Below are positions 1 through 6,374 of a stretch of DNA of 8,110 nt, one piece after another. The DNA comes from Roseburia sp. (lineage in GTDB: Bacteria > Bacillota > Clostridia > Lachnospirales > Lachnospiraceae). The position numbers and the translations under genes were made by a program. The notes below the pieces were generated by a model. That model saw only the letters and a list, made by a program, of their open reading frames with translations. It made no database searches and was not told the origin of the DNA. The stretch is taken from NCBI GenBank assembly GCA_017621905.1, contig JAGASC010000205.1, positions 1 through 8,110 on the forward strand, written 5' to 3'. Positions within the stretch are counted from its first letter, which is position 1, and each line of letters opens with the position of its first letter.

Positions 1-202
1 AAACTGCTGCAGTGAGCTGGATCAACATGCTAATCATCATAATTCCCGCAACTACTACATTAGGTATCTGGAAAGTGATAACAACTGGAACGATTAGCCA
101 CATGATAGCCTTTACCAATGCAGACGTGCCGCCGTCTCTGTACTGATACAAAATTCCTCCATAAATCGGAACATAGAACATCATAAAAGAAGGGGCTGAA
201 CA
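1..202 (-). pseudogene. 5'-truncated membrane protein fragment, runs off left edge
   Basis: The minus-strand frame is open from the left edge up to a TAG at 203-205. It reads as about 67 hydrophobic residues: a segment with FYVPIYGGILYQYRDGG, a membrane helix around WLIVPVVITFQIP, then a second helix. The pattern resembles the membrane part of FtsW/RodA-like proteins carrying a permease-prefix domain in Clostridia; this is recognition from memory and only moderately sure. The two ATGs at 182-184 and 179-181 have no ribosome binding site, and the stop lies only six codons upstream of them. The protein therefore seems to have lost its N-terminus. Another frame stays open just upstream (about 207-249), so a frameshift is possible. 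It lies just beyond the terminator of the neighbouring operon. Confidence 0.45.
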
Positions 203-249
203 CTATTTATGAATATCCTAAAAAGACAACGTTTCCGACTACTAAAATA

Positions 250-278
250 AGGTGGCCAACCATTACAGTCAGCCACCT
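250..278 (-). terminator. Rho-independent terminator of the five-gene operon
   Basis: A perfect 7-bp inverted repeat (AGGTGGC at 250-256, GCCACCT at 272-278) has a 15-nt loop. Read on the minus strand the stem is followed by a T-rich tract (TATTTTAGT). It begins about 30 nt after the stop codon of the Asp-box gene, the usual place for an operon terminator. Confidence 0.7.
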
Positions 279-308
279 CCCATTTTGATGCATAAATAAT
301 CCGATGTG

Positions 309-1007
309 TTACCTATTTATATATACTTTTTCCACAAACTCCCAGTTAAGTCCCCTATCCGATGATCGATATAATCCGTGGCAATATCCCTGTTCCTCAT
401 AATAATCACCATCCGCTCCCTGTCCTACCTCCAAAAACAGCAGTCCCTCTTTGGCATAAACGCTTTCAGGCATCACAAAAGGATTGTAATAAGTACCGTC
501 CGGCAGTTTTGCCTTGGCTGACGGATATTCGATCCTGTCCCAACTTTGCCCACCGTCTGTTGTTCGGTACAGGCTGCCATAGGTACCGCCGCTGTGAGAC
601 AGACAGCTGAATCCCAGATCCTCATCCACAAAAGAGAGACATTTTGCCTCCCCGCCGGAACCATTGTAAGGATCCAGATTCACAAAGGAACAGCTTTCCC
701 CATCATCCGTTCCAATCAACCCAAAGAAACTGGAGCCCAGAGCACGATCCACTGCAATCATACGGTATTCCCTGCCCGCTTCCGTCAGAAAGCTGCAGGA
801 TGGCTCAATGCTCATGTAGTAGTCTAATGTCTCCTGGCTTAAGCTTTCTACCGCATTCCCCTCTTCCAAACTATTTCCGGTAGCATCCTCAGAGCTGCCT
901 TCGGTGTTCTCCCCTGTGCCTCCTTCGTTACCAGCATGCAAAGTATCGTCTATCATTATATATAGCTCATTGTAAAAGGCAGTGCGATCATATGCTTCAA
1001 TGCTCAT
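309..1007 (-). CDS. Asp-box (BNR) repeat protein, function unknown
   Basis: This 232-residue protein has two clear Asp-boxes of the S/T-x-D-x-G-x-x-W type: TTDGGQSW at 149-156 and SSDRGLNW at 215-222. The preceding stretch (about 70-145, with LGFSCLSHSGGTYGSLY) resembles beta-propeller-like BNR proteins such as the sialidase and Ycf48-like groups. Asp-boxes mark beta-hairpin turns and do not by themselves imply sialidase activity. Residues 26-55 are rich in Gly, Glu, Ser and Thr and look like a flexible linker. There is no signal peptide or membrane helix, which is odd for such a fold in this context. The ATG at 1005-1007 has no visible ribosome binding site and overlaps the end of the upstream gene by 11 bp in another frame. 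Translation therefore probably depends on coupling, or the two ORFs were once one gene. It is the last gene of the operon. Confidence 0.8.
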   Translation of the reverse strand: MSIEAYDRTAFYNELYIMIDDTLHAGNEGGTGENTEGSSEDATGNSLEEGNAVESLSQETLDYYMSIEPSCSFLTEAGREYRMIAVDRALGSSFFGLIGTDDGESCSFVNLDPYNGSGGEAKCLSFVDEDLGFSCLSHSGGTYGSLYRTTDGGQSWDRIEYPSAKAKLPDGTYYNPFVMPESVYAKEGLLFLEVGQGADGDYYEEQGYCHGLYRSSDRGLNWEFVEKVYINR

Positions 1008-1242
1008 GGACGGCTGGAAGTATGCCTATAAGAAATGCCTCGCCAAGAAAGTAAGGAGCATAAACAAAAAGACCAAAACCGAACGCTGCATCTGTTCCAT
1101 AGAACTGCATCCACAAACATTGCATAGCGATCAAAACAATTAAGTAAAGAATGATGGGAATAATTCCTGTTATTCTCTGCCTTAACACCGCACCTTCCAA
1201 CCTTTGTTTCTTTACCGCTTCGTCCATACTGAAAATCTCCAT
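997..1242 (-). CDS. Small membrane protein with two predicted helices
   Basis: The 81-residue protein has a charged N-terminus (EAVKKQRLEGAVLRQR), a membrane helix at about 26-46 (IIPIILYLIVLIAMQCLWMQF) and a second hydrophobic stretch at about 52-76. I do not recognise the family. The first ATG (1240-1242) lacks a Shine-Dalgarno site. The in-frame ATG at 1225-1227 has GGAG about 9 nt upstream and may be the real start, giving 76 residues. The gene begins 35 bp after the lipoprotein stop and overlaps the Asp-box gene by 11 bp. Its abrupt end and the missing signal or anchor in the next ORF make it possible that this is the N-terminal membrane anchor of a split Asp-box protein. Confidence 0.65.
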   Translation of the reverse strand: MEIFSMDEAVKKQRLEGAVLRQRITGIIPIILYLIVLIAMQCLWMQFYGTDAAFGFGLFVYAPYFLGEAFLIGILPAVHEH

Positions 1243-1277
1243 TTACTCATGCATGCAGAGTTGCTTTCCTGCTTTTA

Positions 1278-1832
1278 TTAAGTATCCAGTTCCATGTAAT
1301 ATAATGTATTCGTATCCGTATCATAGATTGCTATGGTAAAATTAAAGGAATACCTGTTTAACACCCCGGAATCATCCTGTGGATCCGTACTTTCAGAATG
1401 TCTGTCCACAAAGCAATAATATCCATTTGCCACTTCCGGTATCACCGGATTATCATCTCTCGACAATATGGGGCCAATAGATACCTCATCCGACCTTAGC
1501 CCATACACCAGTGCTGTCAGATTGTCCGTCAGAGGAAATTCGCACCAAATCTCACTCTCTTCCACCTGTTCCTGACAGGAAGTATCAGAAAATTGAATCT
1601 CTACCACCGTCGTCCCGTCTCCATGAAACCCACCGTGGTCATCCAATGCTGAAATCACCTGCCCGCTGCTTACATCAATGCCAAGTACCCGGGATATGTC
1701 TTTTATCGTGCTATCTTCCTGTTTAGACTGGCAGCCGCTTAATCCCATAGCAGCGATTACAATCATGATAAGACAAATGCTTTTCCTGATCTTGCGATCG
1801 AAGAAATGTACTCTACTATTTATCTGCATCAT
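1278..1832 (-). CDS. Predicted lipoprotein of unknown function
   Basis: From the ATG at 1830-1832 the protein has 185 residues. It starts with a basic n-region (RKIRK, 13-17), a hydrophobic core (about 18-30) and the lipobox LSGC at 31-34, so Cys34 should be lipidated and the protein anchored outside the membrane. A strong site (AGGAGG, minus strand of 1838-1843) lies 5 nt before this ATG and 8 nt before the adjacent ATG at 1827-1829. Longer in-frame starts up to 1901 lie inside the upstream gene and have no such site. The mature part has no motif I can name. It ends in an Asp/Asn/Tyr-rich stretch (AIYDTDTNTLYYMELDT) that resembles uncharacterised lipoproteins of Clostridia. The start overlaps the end of the HTH gene by 17 bp, suggesting translational coupling. 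Confidence 0.8.
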   Translation of the reverse strand: MMQINSRVHFFDRKIRKSICLIMIVIAAMGLSGCQSKQEDSTIKDISRVLGIDVSSGQVISALDDHGGFHGDGTTVVEIQFSDTSCQEQVEESEIWCEFPLTDNLTALVYGLRSDEVSIGPILSRDDNPVIPEVANGYYCFVDRHSESTDPQDDSGVLNRYSFNFTIAIYDTDTNTLYYMELDT

Positions 1833-2061
1833 TATATCCTCCTTCCGAATCTTTCCTCCGATATTCCAGAATATCCCCCGGCTGGCAGTCCAAAGCCTCA
1901 CATAAAGCGATCAAAGTAGATACCTTCAGAGCCTTCGCCTTCCCATTTTTCAGAACAGACATGTTGGCTATGGTAATCCCCACCTTGTCCGCCAGCTCAG
2001 TCACACTCATTTTGCGCTTCGCCAGCATCACATCAATATTAAAAATCAGTTCACCCTTCAT
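1816..2061 (-). CDS. YozG-like XRE-family HTH transcriptional regulator
   Basis: The 81-residue protein is almost entirely one HTH_3/Cro-type domain. Helices lie around 9-18, 19-27 (VTELADKVGI, with the turn) and 30-41 (recognition helix, ANMSVLKNGKAKAL). The C-terminal part TLIALCEALDCQPGDILEY (49-67) is characteristic of the YozG group of short Xre regulators. It should bind DNA as a dimer; its target cannot be read from the sequence, but the dyads at 2676-2692 and 2739-2762 are candidates. Pairing with a DUF2975 gene directly upstream is a recurrent arrangement in Firmicutes. The start is supported by AAGGAGGA about 4 nt before the ATG. The gap from the DUF2975 stop is 9 bp and the 3' end overlaps the lipoprotein gene. 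Confidence 0.9.
   Translation of the reverse strand: MKGELIFNIDVMLAKRKMSVTELADKVGITIANMSVLKNGKAKALKVSTLIALCEALDCQPGDILEYRRKDSEGGYNDADK
1838..1843 (-). promoter_or_regulatory. Ribosome binding site deciding the lipoprotein start
   Basis: A full AGGAGG on the minus strand, 5 nt before ATG 1830-1832, lies inside the 3' end of the HTH gene. It selects the short lipoprotein start over longer in-frame starts and puts the lipobox at the proper distance from the N-terminus. Confidence 0.75.
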
Positions 2062-2070
2062 CGCTCCTCC

Positions 2071-2553
2071 TTATATGGTCCAGTCACTCTGCTCCTGCAG
2101 CACTTCCGCCTTTAATACCAGATGGGACAGAGCAGCTGAAGCTATGGCCACAGCCACACCTGCAAACACCACCAAAAGGGAAAACAGCACGATGCCCGGA
2201 TGATTCATATTCAAAAACAGATACACAATATTTCCAATAAAGAAAAAGGCTGCATCTGCCGCCGCCAGCACAGAGATCCACTTCAAATACCTGGCATTTA
2301 CCGCGGTAAAGGATTTATCTATCCCTATATTACTTGCTATCTTCCAGGCAAAAATCAGTACCATATAACAGGGAATTGCAGTGATCCAGATGAACACAAG
2401 CCAGGGCCAGAAGCAGTAATCGAAAGCTCCCTGTTCATACGCAGCTATCGCCTGCCCCAGCATGGGAATAACCATCCCATATACAATCACCCCGCAGATT
2501 CCCACTCCGATAATGATAAATTTAAGCCATTTTGATAAAGCATCCTGTCTCAT
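2071..2553 (-). CDS. DUF2975 family membrane protein
   Basis: The 160-residue protein has four predicted membrane helices at about 9-32, 46-70, 90-113 and 119-145. The sequence between helices 2 and 3 (IGIDKSFTAVNARYLKWIS, 77-95) is the feature by which I recognise DUF2975, where a Ser-Phe-Thr followed by Asn-Ala and Leu-Lys is typical. The biochemical role of the family is unknown. Members commonly sit next to a YozG-type regulator, as here, which suggests that the pair senses or responds to a membrane condition. It is the first gene of the operon: AAGGAGGT lies 4-5 nt before the ATG, and a sigma-A-like promoter lies about 90-115 bp upstream (2640-2668). There is no sign of truncation. Confidence 0.85.
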   Translation of the reverse strand: MRQDALSKWLKFIIIGVGICGVIVYGMVIPMLGQAIAAYEQGAFDYCFWPWLVFIWITAIPCYMVLIFAWKIASNIGIDKSFTAVNARYLKWISVLAAADAAFFFIGNIVYLFLNMNHPGIVLFSLLVVFAGVAVAIASAALSHLVLKAEVLQEQSDWTI

Positions 2554-2639
2554 AAATACCTCCTTGCATATTGGGAGAGAGTCGCAGTATACGCTATTTT
2601 ATACATTTATTTTTCTCTCCGTCTCCTCTTTATAGCAAC

Positions 2640-2668
2640 ACAATACCACTTCACACCTCGTATGTCAA
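2640..2668 (-). promoter_or_regulatory. Promoter of the DUF2975-YozG-lipoprotein operon
   Basis: On the minus strand a perfect -35 TTGACA (2663-2668) is separated by exactly 17 bp from a -10 TATTGT (2640-2645), a 4/6 match. It drives transcription leftward with a leader of about 80 nt before the DUF2975 ATG. A dyad (2676-2692) lies 7 bp upstream of the -35. Confidence 0.65.
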
Positions 2669-2675
2669 TAATTAT

Positions 2676-2692
2676 TTATCGTGTTGCGATAA
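2676..2692. promoter_or_regulatory. Dyad TTATCG-N5-CGATAA, candidate operator
   Basis: A perfect 6-bp inverted repeat with a 5-nt centre lies directly upstream of the operon's -35. Its right half shares GTTGCGA and AAT with a second site at 2748-2758, so the two may be bound by the same regulator. Candidates are the YozG-like protein or the divergent XRE protein. The role is inferred from position. Confidence 0.45.
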
Positions 2693-2738
2693 TCTCAAGT
2701 ATTCAGTTGTGCATAAATGGTTATTTTTTCAGTAAATG

Positions 2739-2762
2739 TAACATTCCGTTGCGAAAATGTTA
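2739..2762. promoter_or_regulatory. Dyad TAACATT-N10-AATGTTA, candidate operator
   Basis: A perfect 7-bp inverted repeat with a 10-bp centre ends 11 bp before the -35 of the XRE gene promoter. The half-sites are 17 bp apart start to start. The centre contains GTTGCGA, also present in the neighbouring dyad. Position suggests regulation of the XRE gene, possibly autoregulation. Confidence 0.45.
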
Positions 2763-2773
2763 AAACACATCGC

Positions 2774-2802
2774 TTGATAATTTAACATGTAAAATCTATA
2801 AT
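2774..2802 (+). promoter_or_regulatory. Sigma-A promoter of the XRE regulator gene
   Basis: TTGATA (2774-2779, 5/6 match), a 17-bp spacer and a perfect TATAAT (2797-2802) lie in an A/T-rich stretch. Transcription should start near 2809, giving a leader of about 30 nt. This is the strongest core promoter in the window. It also argues against translation from the earlier in-frame ATG at 2805, which would be at or upstream of the transcript start. Confidence 0.85.
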
Positions 2803-2837
2803 GAATGCAACAACAAACAAGACAGGGGAATGGTGAC

Positions 2838-3389
2838 ATGCTAAACGAAAATATAAAGATAAGACGTAAAGCAAAGGGAATGTCTCAAGAAGAACTCGCA
2901 ACAAAATTGAATATTTCACGACAAACTTTGTCAAAATGGGAAAAGGGGCTATCTGTTCCTGACGCAGAGATACTGATACGAATCGCAGATGCGTTAGACA
3001 CTTCCGTGAGTGAGTTGTTAGGGGAAGCATGTTCTTCAGAGGTTGACAAAGACACAATAAAAACCATTGCTGCGAAGCTTGAAATTCTGAACCAGCAATA
3101 TGCAAAGTCCAGGGAACAGAAGCGTAAAATTTGGAGAGTAGTCTCTATTGCATTGGCAATTCTTGGCATTGTATATCTTGTTGACCGTGTATGGACTGCC
3201 GGAACTATCTTTCGTGCAATGACAAATCCACATTTAGGGGCTGACACTGGTGCACAAATTATAAGACCAGACATCCCTAATTCACTATATGCCATGCTGG
3301 TCCTACTGTGTGCACGTATGATTTTGCCCCCTATGGTTATTTGTACGATTGCGGCGATCGGGATATATAAAACCAAAATGGATGCCTAA
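2838..3389 (+). CDS. Membrane-anchored XRE-family HTH regulator
   Basis: From ATG 2838 the protein has 183 residues. Residues 1-63 are a classic HTH_3 domain: IRRKAKGMSQEELATKLNIS, then RQTLSKWEKGLSVPD with the recognition helix, and LIRIADALDTSVSELLGE. Residues 68-98 are charged and probably helical (linker or dimerisation). Two membrane helices follow at about 99-118 and 150-176, joined by a loop of about 30 residues. The layout suggests a DNA-binding head tethered to the membrane, which could respond to envelope stress; the signal is unknown. The start at 2838 is preferred over the in-frame ATG at 2805 because AGGGG (2824-2828) precedes it by 9 nt. The gene is divergent from the DUF2975 operon and convergent with the exporter genes; its TAA overlaps a short minus-strand ORF. 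Confidence 0.9.
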   Translation: MLNENIKIRRKAKGMSQEELATKLNISRQTLSKWEKGLSVPDAEILIRIADALDTSVSELLGEACSSEVDKDTIKTIAAKLEILNQQYAKSREQKRKIWRVVSIALAILGIVYLVDRVWTAGTIFRAMTNPHLGADTGAQIIRPDIPNSLYAMLVLLCARMILPPMVICTIAAIGIYKTKMDA

Positions 3390-3466
3390 TAAGAAAAATC
3401 GCAACTTATAAAGGAAAGGCAGAGGAAAATGCGGATAGAAAGCATCACGACGGTTATCTGTTTCAT
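3386..3466 (-). CDS. Short hydrophobic ORF coupled to the permease, possibly a gene remnant
   Basis: On the minus strand an ATG overlaps the permease stop in an ATGA arrangement and is preceded at about 8 nt by AGGAAGGAG. It opens a 26-codon frame (MKQITVVMLSIR, then a hydrophobic stretch FLCLSFISC and DFSY) that ends at 3386-3388. The initiation signals are as good as those of the annotated genes. The peptide could be a real small membrane peptide or the start of a third exporter-operon gene cut short. The purine-rich site also encodes the permease C-terminus (GRKE), so it may be fortuitous. The end overlaps the XRE stop codon on the other strand. Confidence 0.3.
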   Translation of the reverse strand: MKQITVVMLSIRIFLCLSFISCDFSY

Positions 3467-5529
3467 CCCGGTTGCTCCTTCCTGCCGCTGACAATGGTGT
3501 AATAGGCGTTGGAGGTGACGCGGTACACAATGGCATAGAAGATTCCGAAAATGACAATGGCGGCGCCGGTCACAATCAGGGACAGCATTGTGTTCCGCAG
3601 GTTAAACATAGCAAGGAGTTTCTGAACCATCGGGAACGCAAATCCCACATGGAGTGCCGCAGTAATAAGCGGCAGGAAAAATACGGTCAGCATCTGTGAA
3701 TTGATGTTCTTACGAATATCCTTCGTAGTCATACCTACCTTACGCATGATGTTAAAACGCGACTCGTCTTCGTATCCCTCCGTCACCTGCTTGTAATAAA
3801 TGATAAGGACTGTGGCAGCAAGGAAGATGATGGAAAGGAAAATACCAAGAAAGAAGATTCCGCCAAATAGACCATAATAGTCAGCTCGCTCTTTTTCTCT
3901 GCATTCCACATTGTAGGAGTAAAAATCTCCTTCCCCGGAAATTTGCATATCCCTTGCAGCTCCTTCAATAGCAGTACCTAATTCAATTTTTGCTTCATCG
4001 GAAATATCTGCATCAAATGCATAGCTTAATTCCAAACGGCACAAATACTCCTCCGATATATCATCAAGCTCCGAATTAAAGCTTTCAAACGCTTTCCCGA
4101 TATCATTGGTGATAACAAACACAGACGGGATCATTGACATAGCGGCATCTCCGCTGCTTATTACATCCTCAATCTTCTTTTTAACGTTCCAAACAGTTCC
4201 GTCGCTCAATGTAATGGTATCCTCGTTGTAGGTTCTTCGTATACACTGAATGATTACCTCATTCTCATCCAAAGTCTCCTGTGCATCAAAGTTTCTGTTA
4301 TAAGAACTAAGAGGGATCAGGATAATCTGTGCCACATCATCCATCGTTTCTGTATCGGCAGAATTAACCATACGTCGGTCAAGAATCAGCCTGCCATCCT
4401 TTAACATACCGGTAACCGTGGAACTGAGAACTTGTTCTACATTTTGAGGTTCAACACTATAATTCTCAAGCACTTCATCTACTCTCGACAAAAAGAAAGT
4501 CTCCTTCTCGTATGTATATAAATGCTCTTCACCGGCAGAAAGAAAATCAACCGATGCATTGATGTCATGAGAATACCGGATATTTAAGCTGTCTTCCTTA
4601 CCAAAGTACAAGCTTCCTGCTCCCATCATCATCACCAGCACCATGGTACTGAGAATACAAATAGAAGCAAGGCCGGCACCGTTTCGCTTCATTCTGTAGG
4701 TCATGGAAGATACAGAAACAAAGTGGTTCTTTTTGTAGTAATACCGTTTCTTCTTCTGAAGGAGTTTGCACAGCATAACAGAGCCGGAAATAAACAGCAA
4801 ATATGTGCCAACGATAACCAGGCACACCGCAATGAAGAACCACGCCATTGCAATCAGCGGATTTTCAATAGACAATGCGATATAGTATGCAATACCCAAA
4901 ATCACAATACCGGCAATACCGAACAGGTAATTTGCCCTGGGCGGCTTTTCACCGACATTCTCGCTTTTTATAAGAGCCACTGCACTTGACTTTCTGATCT
5001 TGATCAAGCTCTTTACAAAAATCAAAACAAAAATAGGAACAAAAATAATCCATGTATCAACAAAGGCATCCCTATTGATGTAAAGCGAATAATCGACATC
5101 GCCGTTCAGGACCATTACCAGACAAAGCTCTGCCATCTTAGATAGCAAAATGCCGCTGGCAAGGCCACCCACCATGGAGATGGCAAAAAGGATCAGATTC
5201 TCCCAAAAAAGAACAATGCTCAGATGTCTTTTTCCCATTCCCAGCATATTATACAAACCAAATTCCTTCTGCCTTCTCCGCATCAGGAAGGAGTTGGTGT
5301 AGAACAGGAATATCACAGCGAACAGGGCAACGATCCAGAAGCCGAACCCAAGCACCATTGTCATAGTACGACCGCCTGGCATATCATCCAGGGTAGGCAT
5401 TGCTGCAAGATAATGGATGATGTAGAACATCATCACCATTCCAATGCAGGTCAGAATGTACGGGAGATAAAACCGCTTGTTTTTTCGGATACCATCCCAT
5501 GCTAATTTTGGATATAAACCTGCTCTCAT
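3463..5529 (-). CDS. BceB-type ABC transporter permease (FtsX family)
   Basis: The 688-residue protein has the layout of BceB-type permeases: about seven membrane helices in the N-terminal half (roughly 22-44, 57-78, 105-128, 155-176, 201-221, 226-250, 287-306), a large extracytoplasmic domain (about 308-544), and three final helices (545-569, 603-624, 637-659). Length and ten-helix topology fit the family. The segments RRRQKEFGLYNMLGMGKR (84-101) and ESRFNIMRKVGMT (579-591) are typical cytoplasmic coupling regions of FtsX-like permeases. Family members move or release peptide antibiotics such as bacitracin or lantibiotics and often act as the sensor for a BceS kinase through the extracytoplasmic domain. 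The substrate here is unknown. The ATG overlaps the ATPase stop in an ATGA junction, with GGGAGG upstream, so translation is coupled. I see no damage to the frame. Confidence 0.92.
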   Translation of the reverse strand: MRAGLYPKLAWDGIRKNKRFYLPYILTCIGMVMMFYIIHYLAAMPTLDDMPGGRTMTMVLGFGFWIVALFAVIFLFYTNSFLMRRRQKEFGLYNMLGMGKRHLSIVLFWENLILFAISMVGGLASGILLSKMAELCLVMVLNGDVDYSLYINRDAFVDTWIIFVPIFVLIFVKSLIKIRKSSAVALIKSENVGEKPPRANYLFGIAGIVILGIAYYIALSIENPLIAMAWFFIAVCLVIVGTYLLFISGSVMLCKLLQKKKRYYYKKNHFVSVSSMTYRMKRNGAGLASICILSTMVLVMMMGAGSLYFGKEDSLNIRYSHDINASVDFLSAGEEHLYTYEKETFFLSRVDEVLENYSVEPQNVEQVLSSTVTGMLKDGRLILDRRMVNSADTETMDDVAQIILIPLSSYNRNFDAQETLDENEVIIQCIRRTYNEDTITLSDGTVWNVKKKIEDVISSGDAAMSMIPSVFVITNDIGKAFESFNSELDDISEEYLCRLELSYAFDADISDEAKIELGTAIEGAARDMQISGEGDFYSYNVECREKERADYYGLFGGIFFLGIFLSIIFLAATVLIIYYKQVTEGYEDESRFNIMRKVGMTTKDIRKNINSQMLTVFFLPLITAALHVGFAFPMVQKLLAMFNLRNTMLSLIVTGAAIVIFGIFYAIVYRVTSNAYYTIVSGRKEQPG

Positions 5530-6329
5530 ATTCTTTCCTCCCGTTGCGTCAGCATGAGATCACTTGCGTCAGCATGGAATCCTGTCGCTAACATAGTAAG
5601 CGTATCGGAGATCATCTGATACAACTGTTCGTTCGTGTTATCACCACGATAAATTTGATGGAACACCTCACCGTCCTTGATAAACAGCACACGGCTGGCA
5701 TGGCTTGCCGCCTTTACCGAGTGCGTCACCATCAAAATGGTCTGCCCGGTCTTATTGATCTGTGCAAAGAGACGGAGCAGTTCATCGGTTGCCTTGGAGT
5801 CAAGAGCACCGGTCGGCTCATCCGCCAGGATCAATTTCGGATTGGTAATCAGTGCTCTGGCAACAGCCGCACGCTGTTTCTGACCGCCTGACACCTCATA
5901 AGGATACTTCTTCAGAAGCTCCGTGATACCGAGTTTTGCCGCAATCGGTTTCAGGCGGTCCTGCATCTCCCTATGGCTCTTTCCTGCAAGAACCATTGGC
6001 AGATAGATATTATCTTCCAGCGTAAACGTATCCAGAAGATTGAACTCCTGAAATACAAAGCCCAGATTATCACGGCGGAATTCCGCCACCTGAGACTCCT
6101 TAATCTTGGAGAGGTCTTTCCCGTCAAGAACCACCGAGCCGGACGTAGGCTTATCAAGAGCTGCCAGGATGTTTAAAAGGGTTGTTTTACCGGAACCCGA
6201 TTCACCCATGATAGCGACATATTCGCCCTGTTCTACGCCAAAAGAAACGTTTTTTAATGCCTCTACTTTGTTTCCACCAAAGCGGGGTGTATATATTTTT
6301 TGTATCCCGCTTACATTCAAAATACTCAT
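5526..6329 (-). CDS. BceA-type ABC transporter ATP-binding protein
   Basis: This 267-residue nucleotide-binding subunit should be the partner of the permease that follows. All catalytic motifs are intact: Walker A GESGSGKTT (42-50), Q-loop Gln94 (VFQEFN), signature VSGGQ (146-150), Walker B LILADE (166-171) with catalytic Glu171, and switch His203 (VTHS). GFVFQEFNLLDTFTLEDNI (90-108) is typical of the BceA/MacB/LolD-like group. The C-terminal tail (about 249-267, GFHADASDLMLTQREERI) lies beyond the conserved domain and is encoded by a 13-bp direct repeat; deleting one 20-bp unit would fuse this frame to the permease. The start is supported by AAAGGAGGA about 7-8 nt before the ATG. The upstream region carries a -10 TATAAT and a BceR-like box. 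No kinase or response regulator is adjacent. Confidence 0.95.
   Translation of the reverse strand: MSILNVSGIQKIYTPRFGGNKVEALKNVSFGVEQGEYVAIMGESGSGKTTLLNILAALDKPTSGSVVLDGKDLSKIKESQVAEFRRDNLGFVFQEFNLLDTFTLEDNIYLPMVLAGKSHREMQDRLKPIAAKLGITELLKKYPYEVSGGQKQRAAVARALITNPKLILADEPTGALDSKATDELLRLFAQINKTGQTILMVTHSVKAASHASRVLFIKDGEVFHQIYRGDNTNEQLYQMISDTLTMLATGFHADASDLMLTQREERI
5544..5576. repeat. 13-bp direct repeat, 20-bp period, at the ATPase/permease junction
   Basis: TTGCGTCAGCATG occurs at 5544-5556 and again at 5564-5576, perfectly conserved, in the last 17 codons of the ATPase gene. The 20-bp period is not a multiple of three, so gain or loss of a unit changes the frame. Loss of one unit makes the ATPase frame run without a stop into the permease ATG. 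Confidence 0.85.
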
Positions 6330-6361
6330 AACAAAAATCCTCCTTTTCGATTTCTGTTATC

Positions 6362-6367
6362 ATTATA
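6362..6367 (-). promoter_or_regulatory. Probable -10 of the exporter operon
   Basis: On the minus strand a perfect TATAAT lies 32 bp before the ATPase ATG. No good -35 is found at 16-18 bp (the best is a 3/6 match), which suggests an activator-dependent promoter, in line with a BceR-like box about 55 bp further upstream. Confidence 0.5.
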
Positions 6368-6374
6368 GTGAAAA

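Noticed and set aside
309..883. Plus-strand ORFs opposite the Asp-box gene
   Set aside because: They overlap each other in different frames and lack start signals, while the minus strand encodes two proper Asp-boxes.
2805..2837. Upstream in-frame ATG of the XRE gene
   Set aside because: It lies at or before the predicted transcript start from the TTGATA/TATAAT promoter and has no ribosome binding site, whereas ATG 2838 has one.
2885..3376. 163-codon minus-strand ORF antisense to the XRE gene
   Set aside because: No family resemblance and no start signals. It is the complement of a gene with clear HTH and membrane segments and a strong promoter.
3429..3491. 20-codon plus-strand ORF with GAGG before its ATG, after the XRE gene
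   Set aside because: It is antisense to the permease end and the mini-ORF, the peptide has no recognisable features, and the purine-rich stretch upstream is common in this DNA. Kept only as a remote possibility.
3472..5505. Several plus-strand ORFs of 60-93 codons opposite the permease
   Set aside because: They are His/Gln/Pro-rich translations typical of antisense frames of membrane genes, without start signals.
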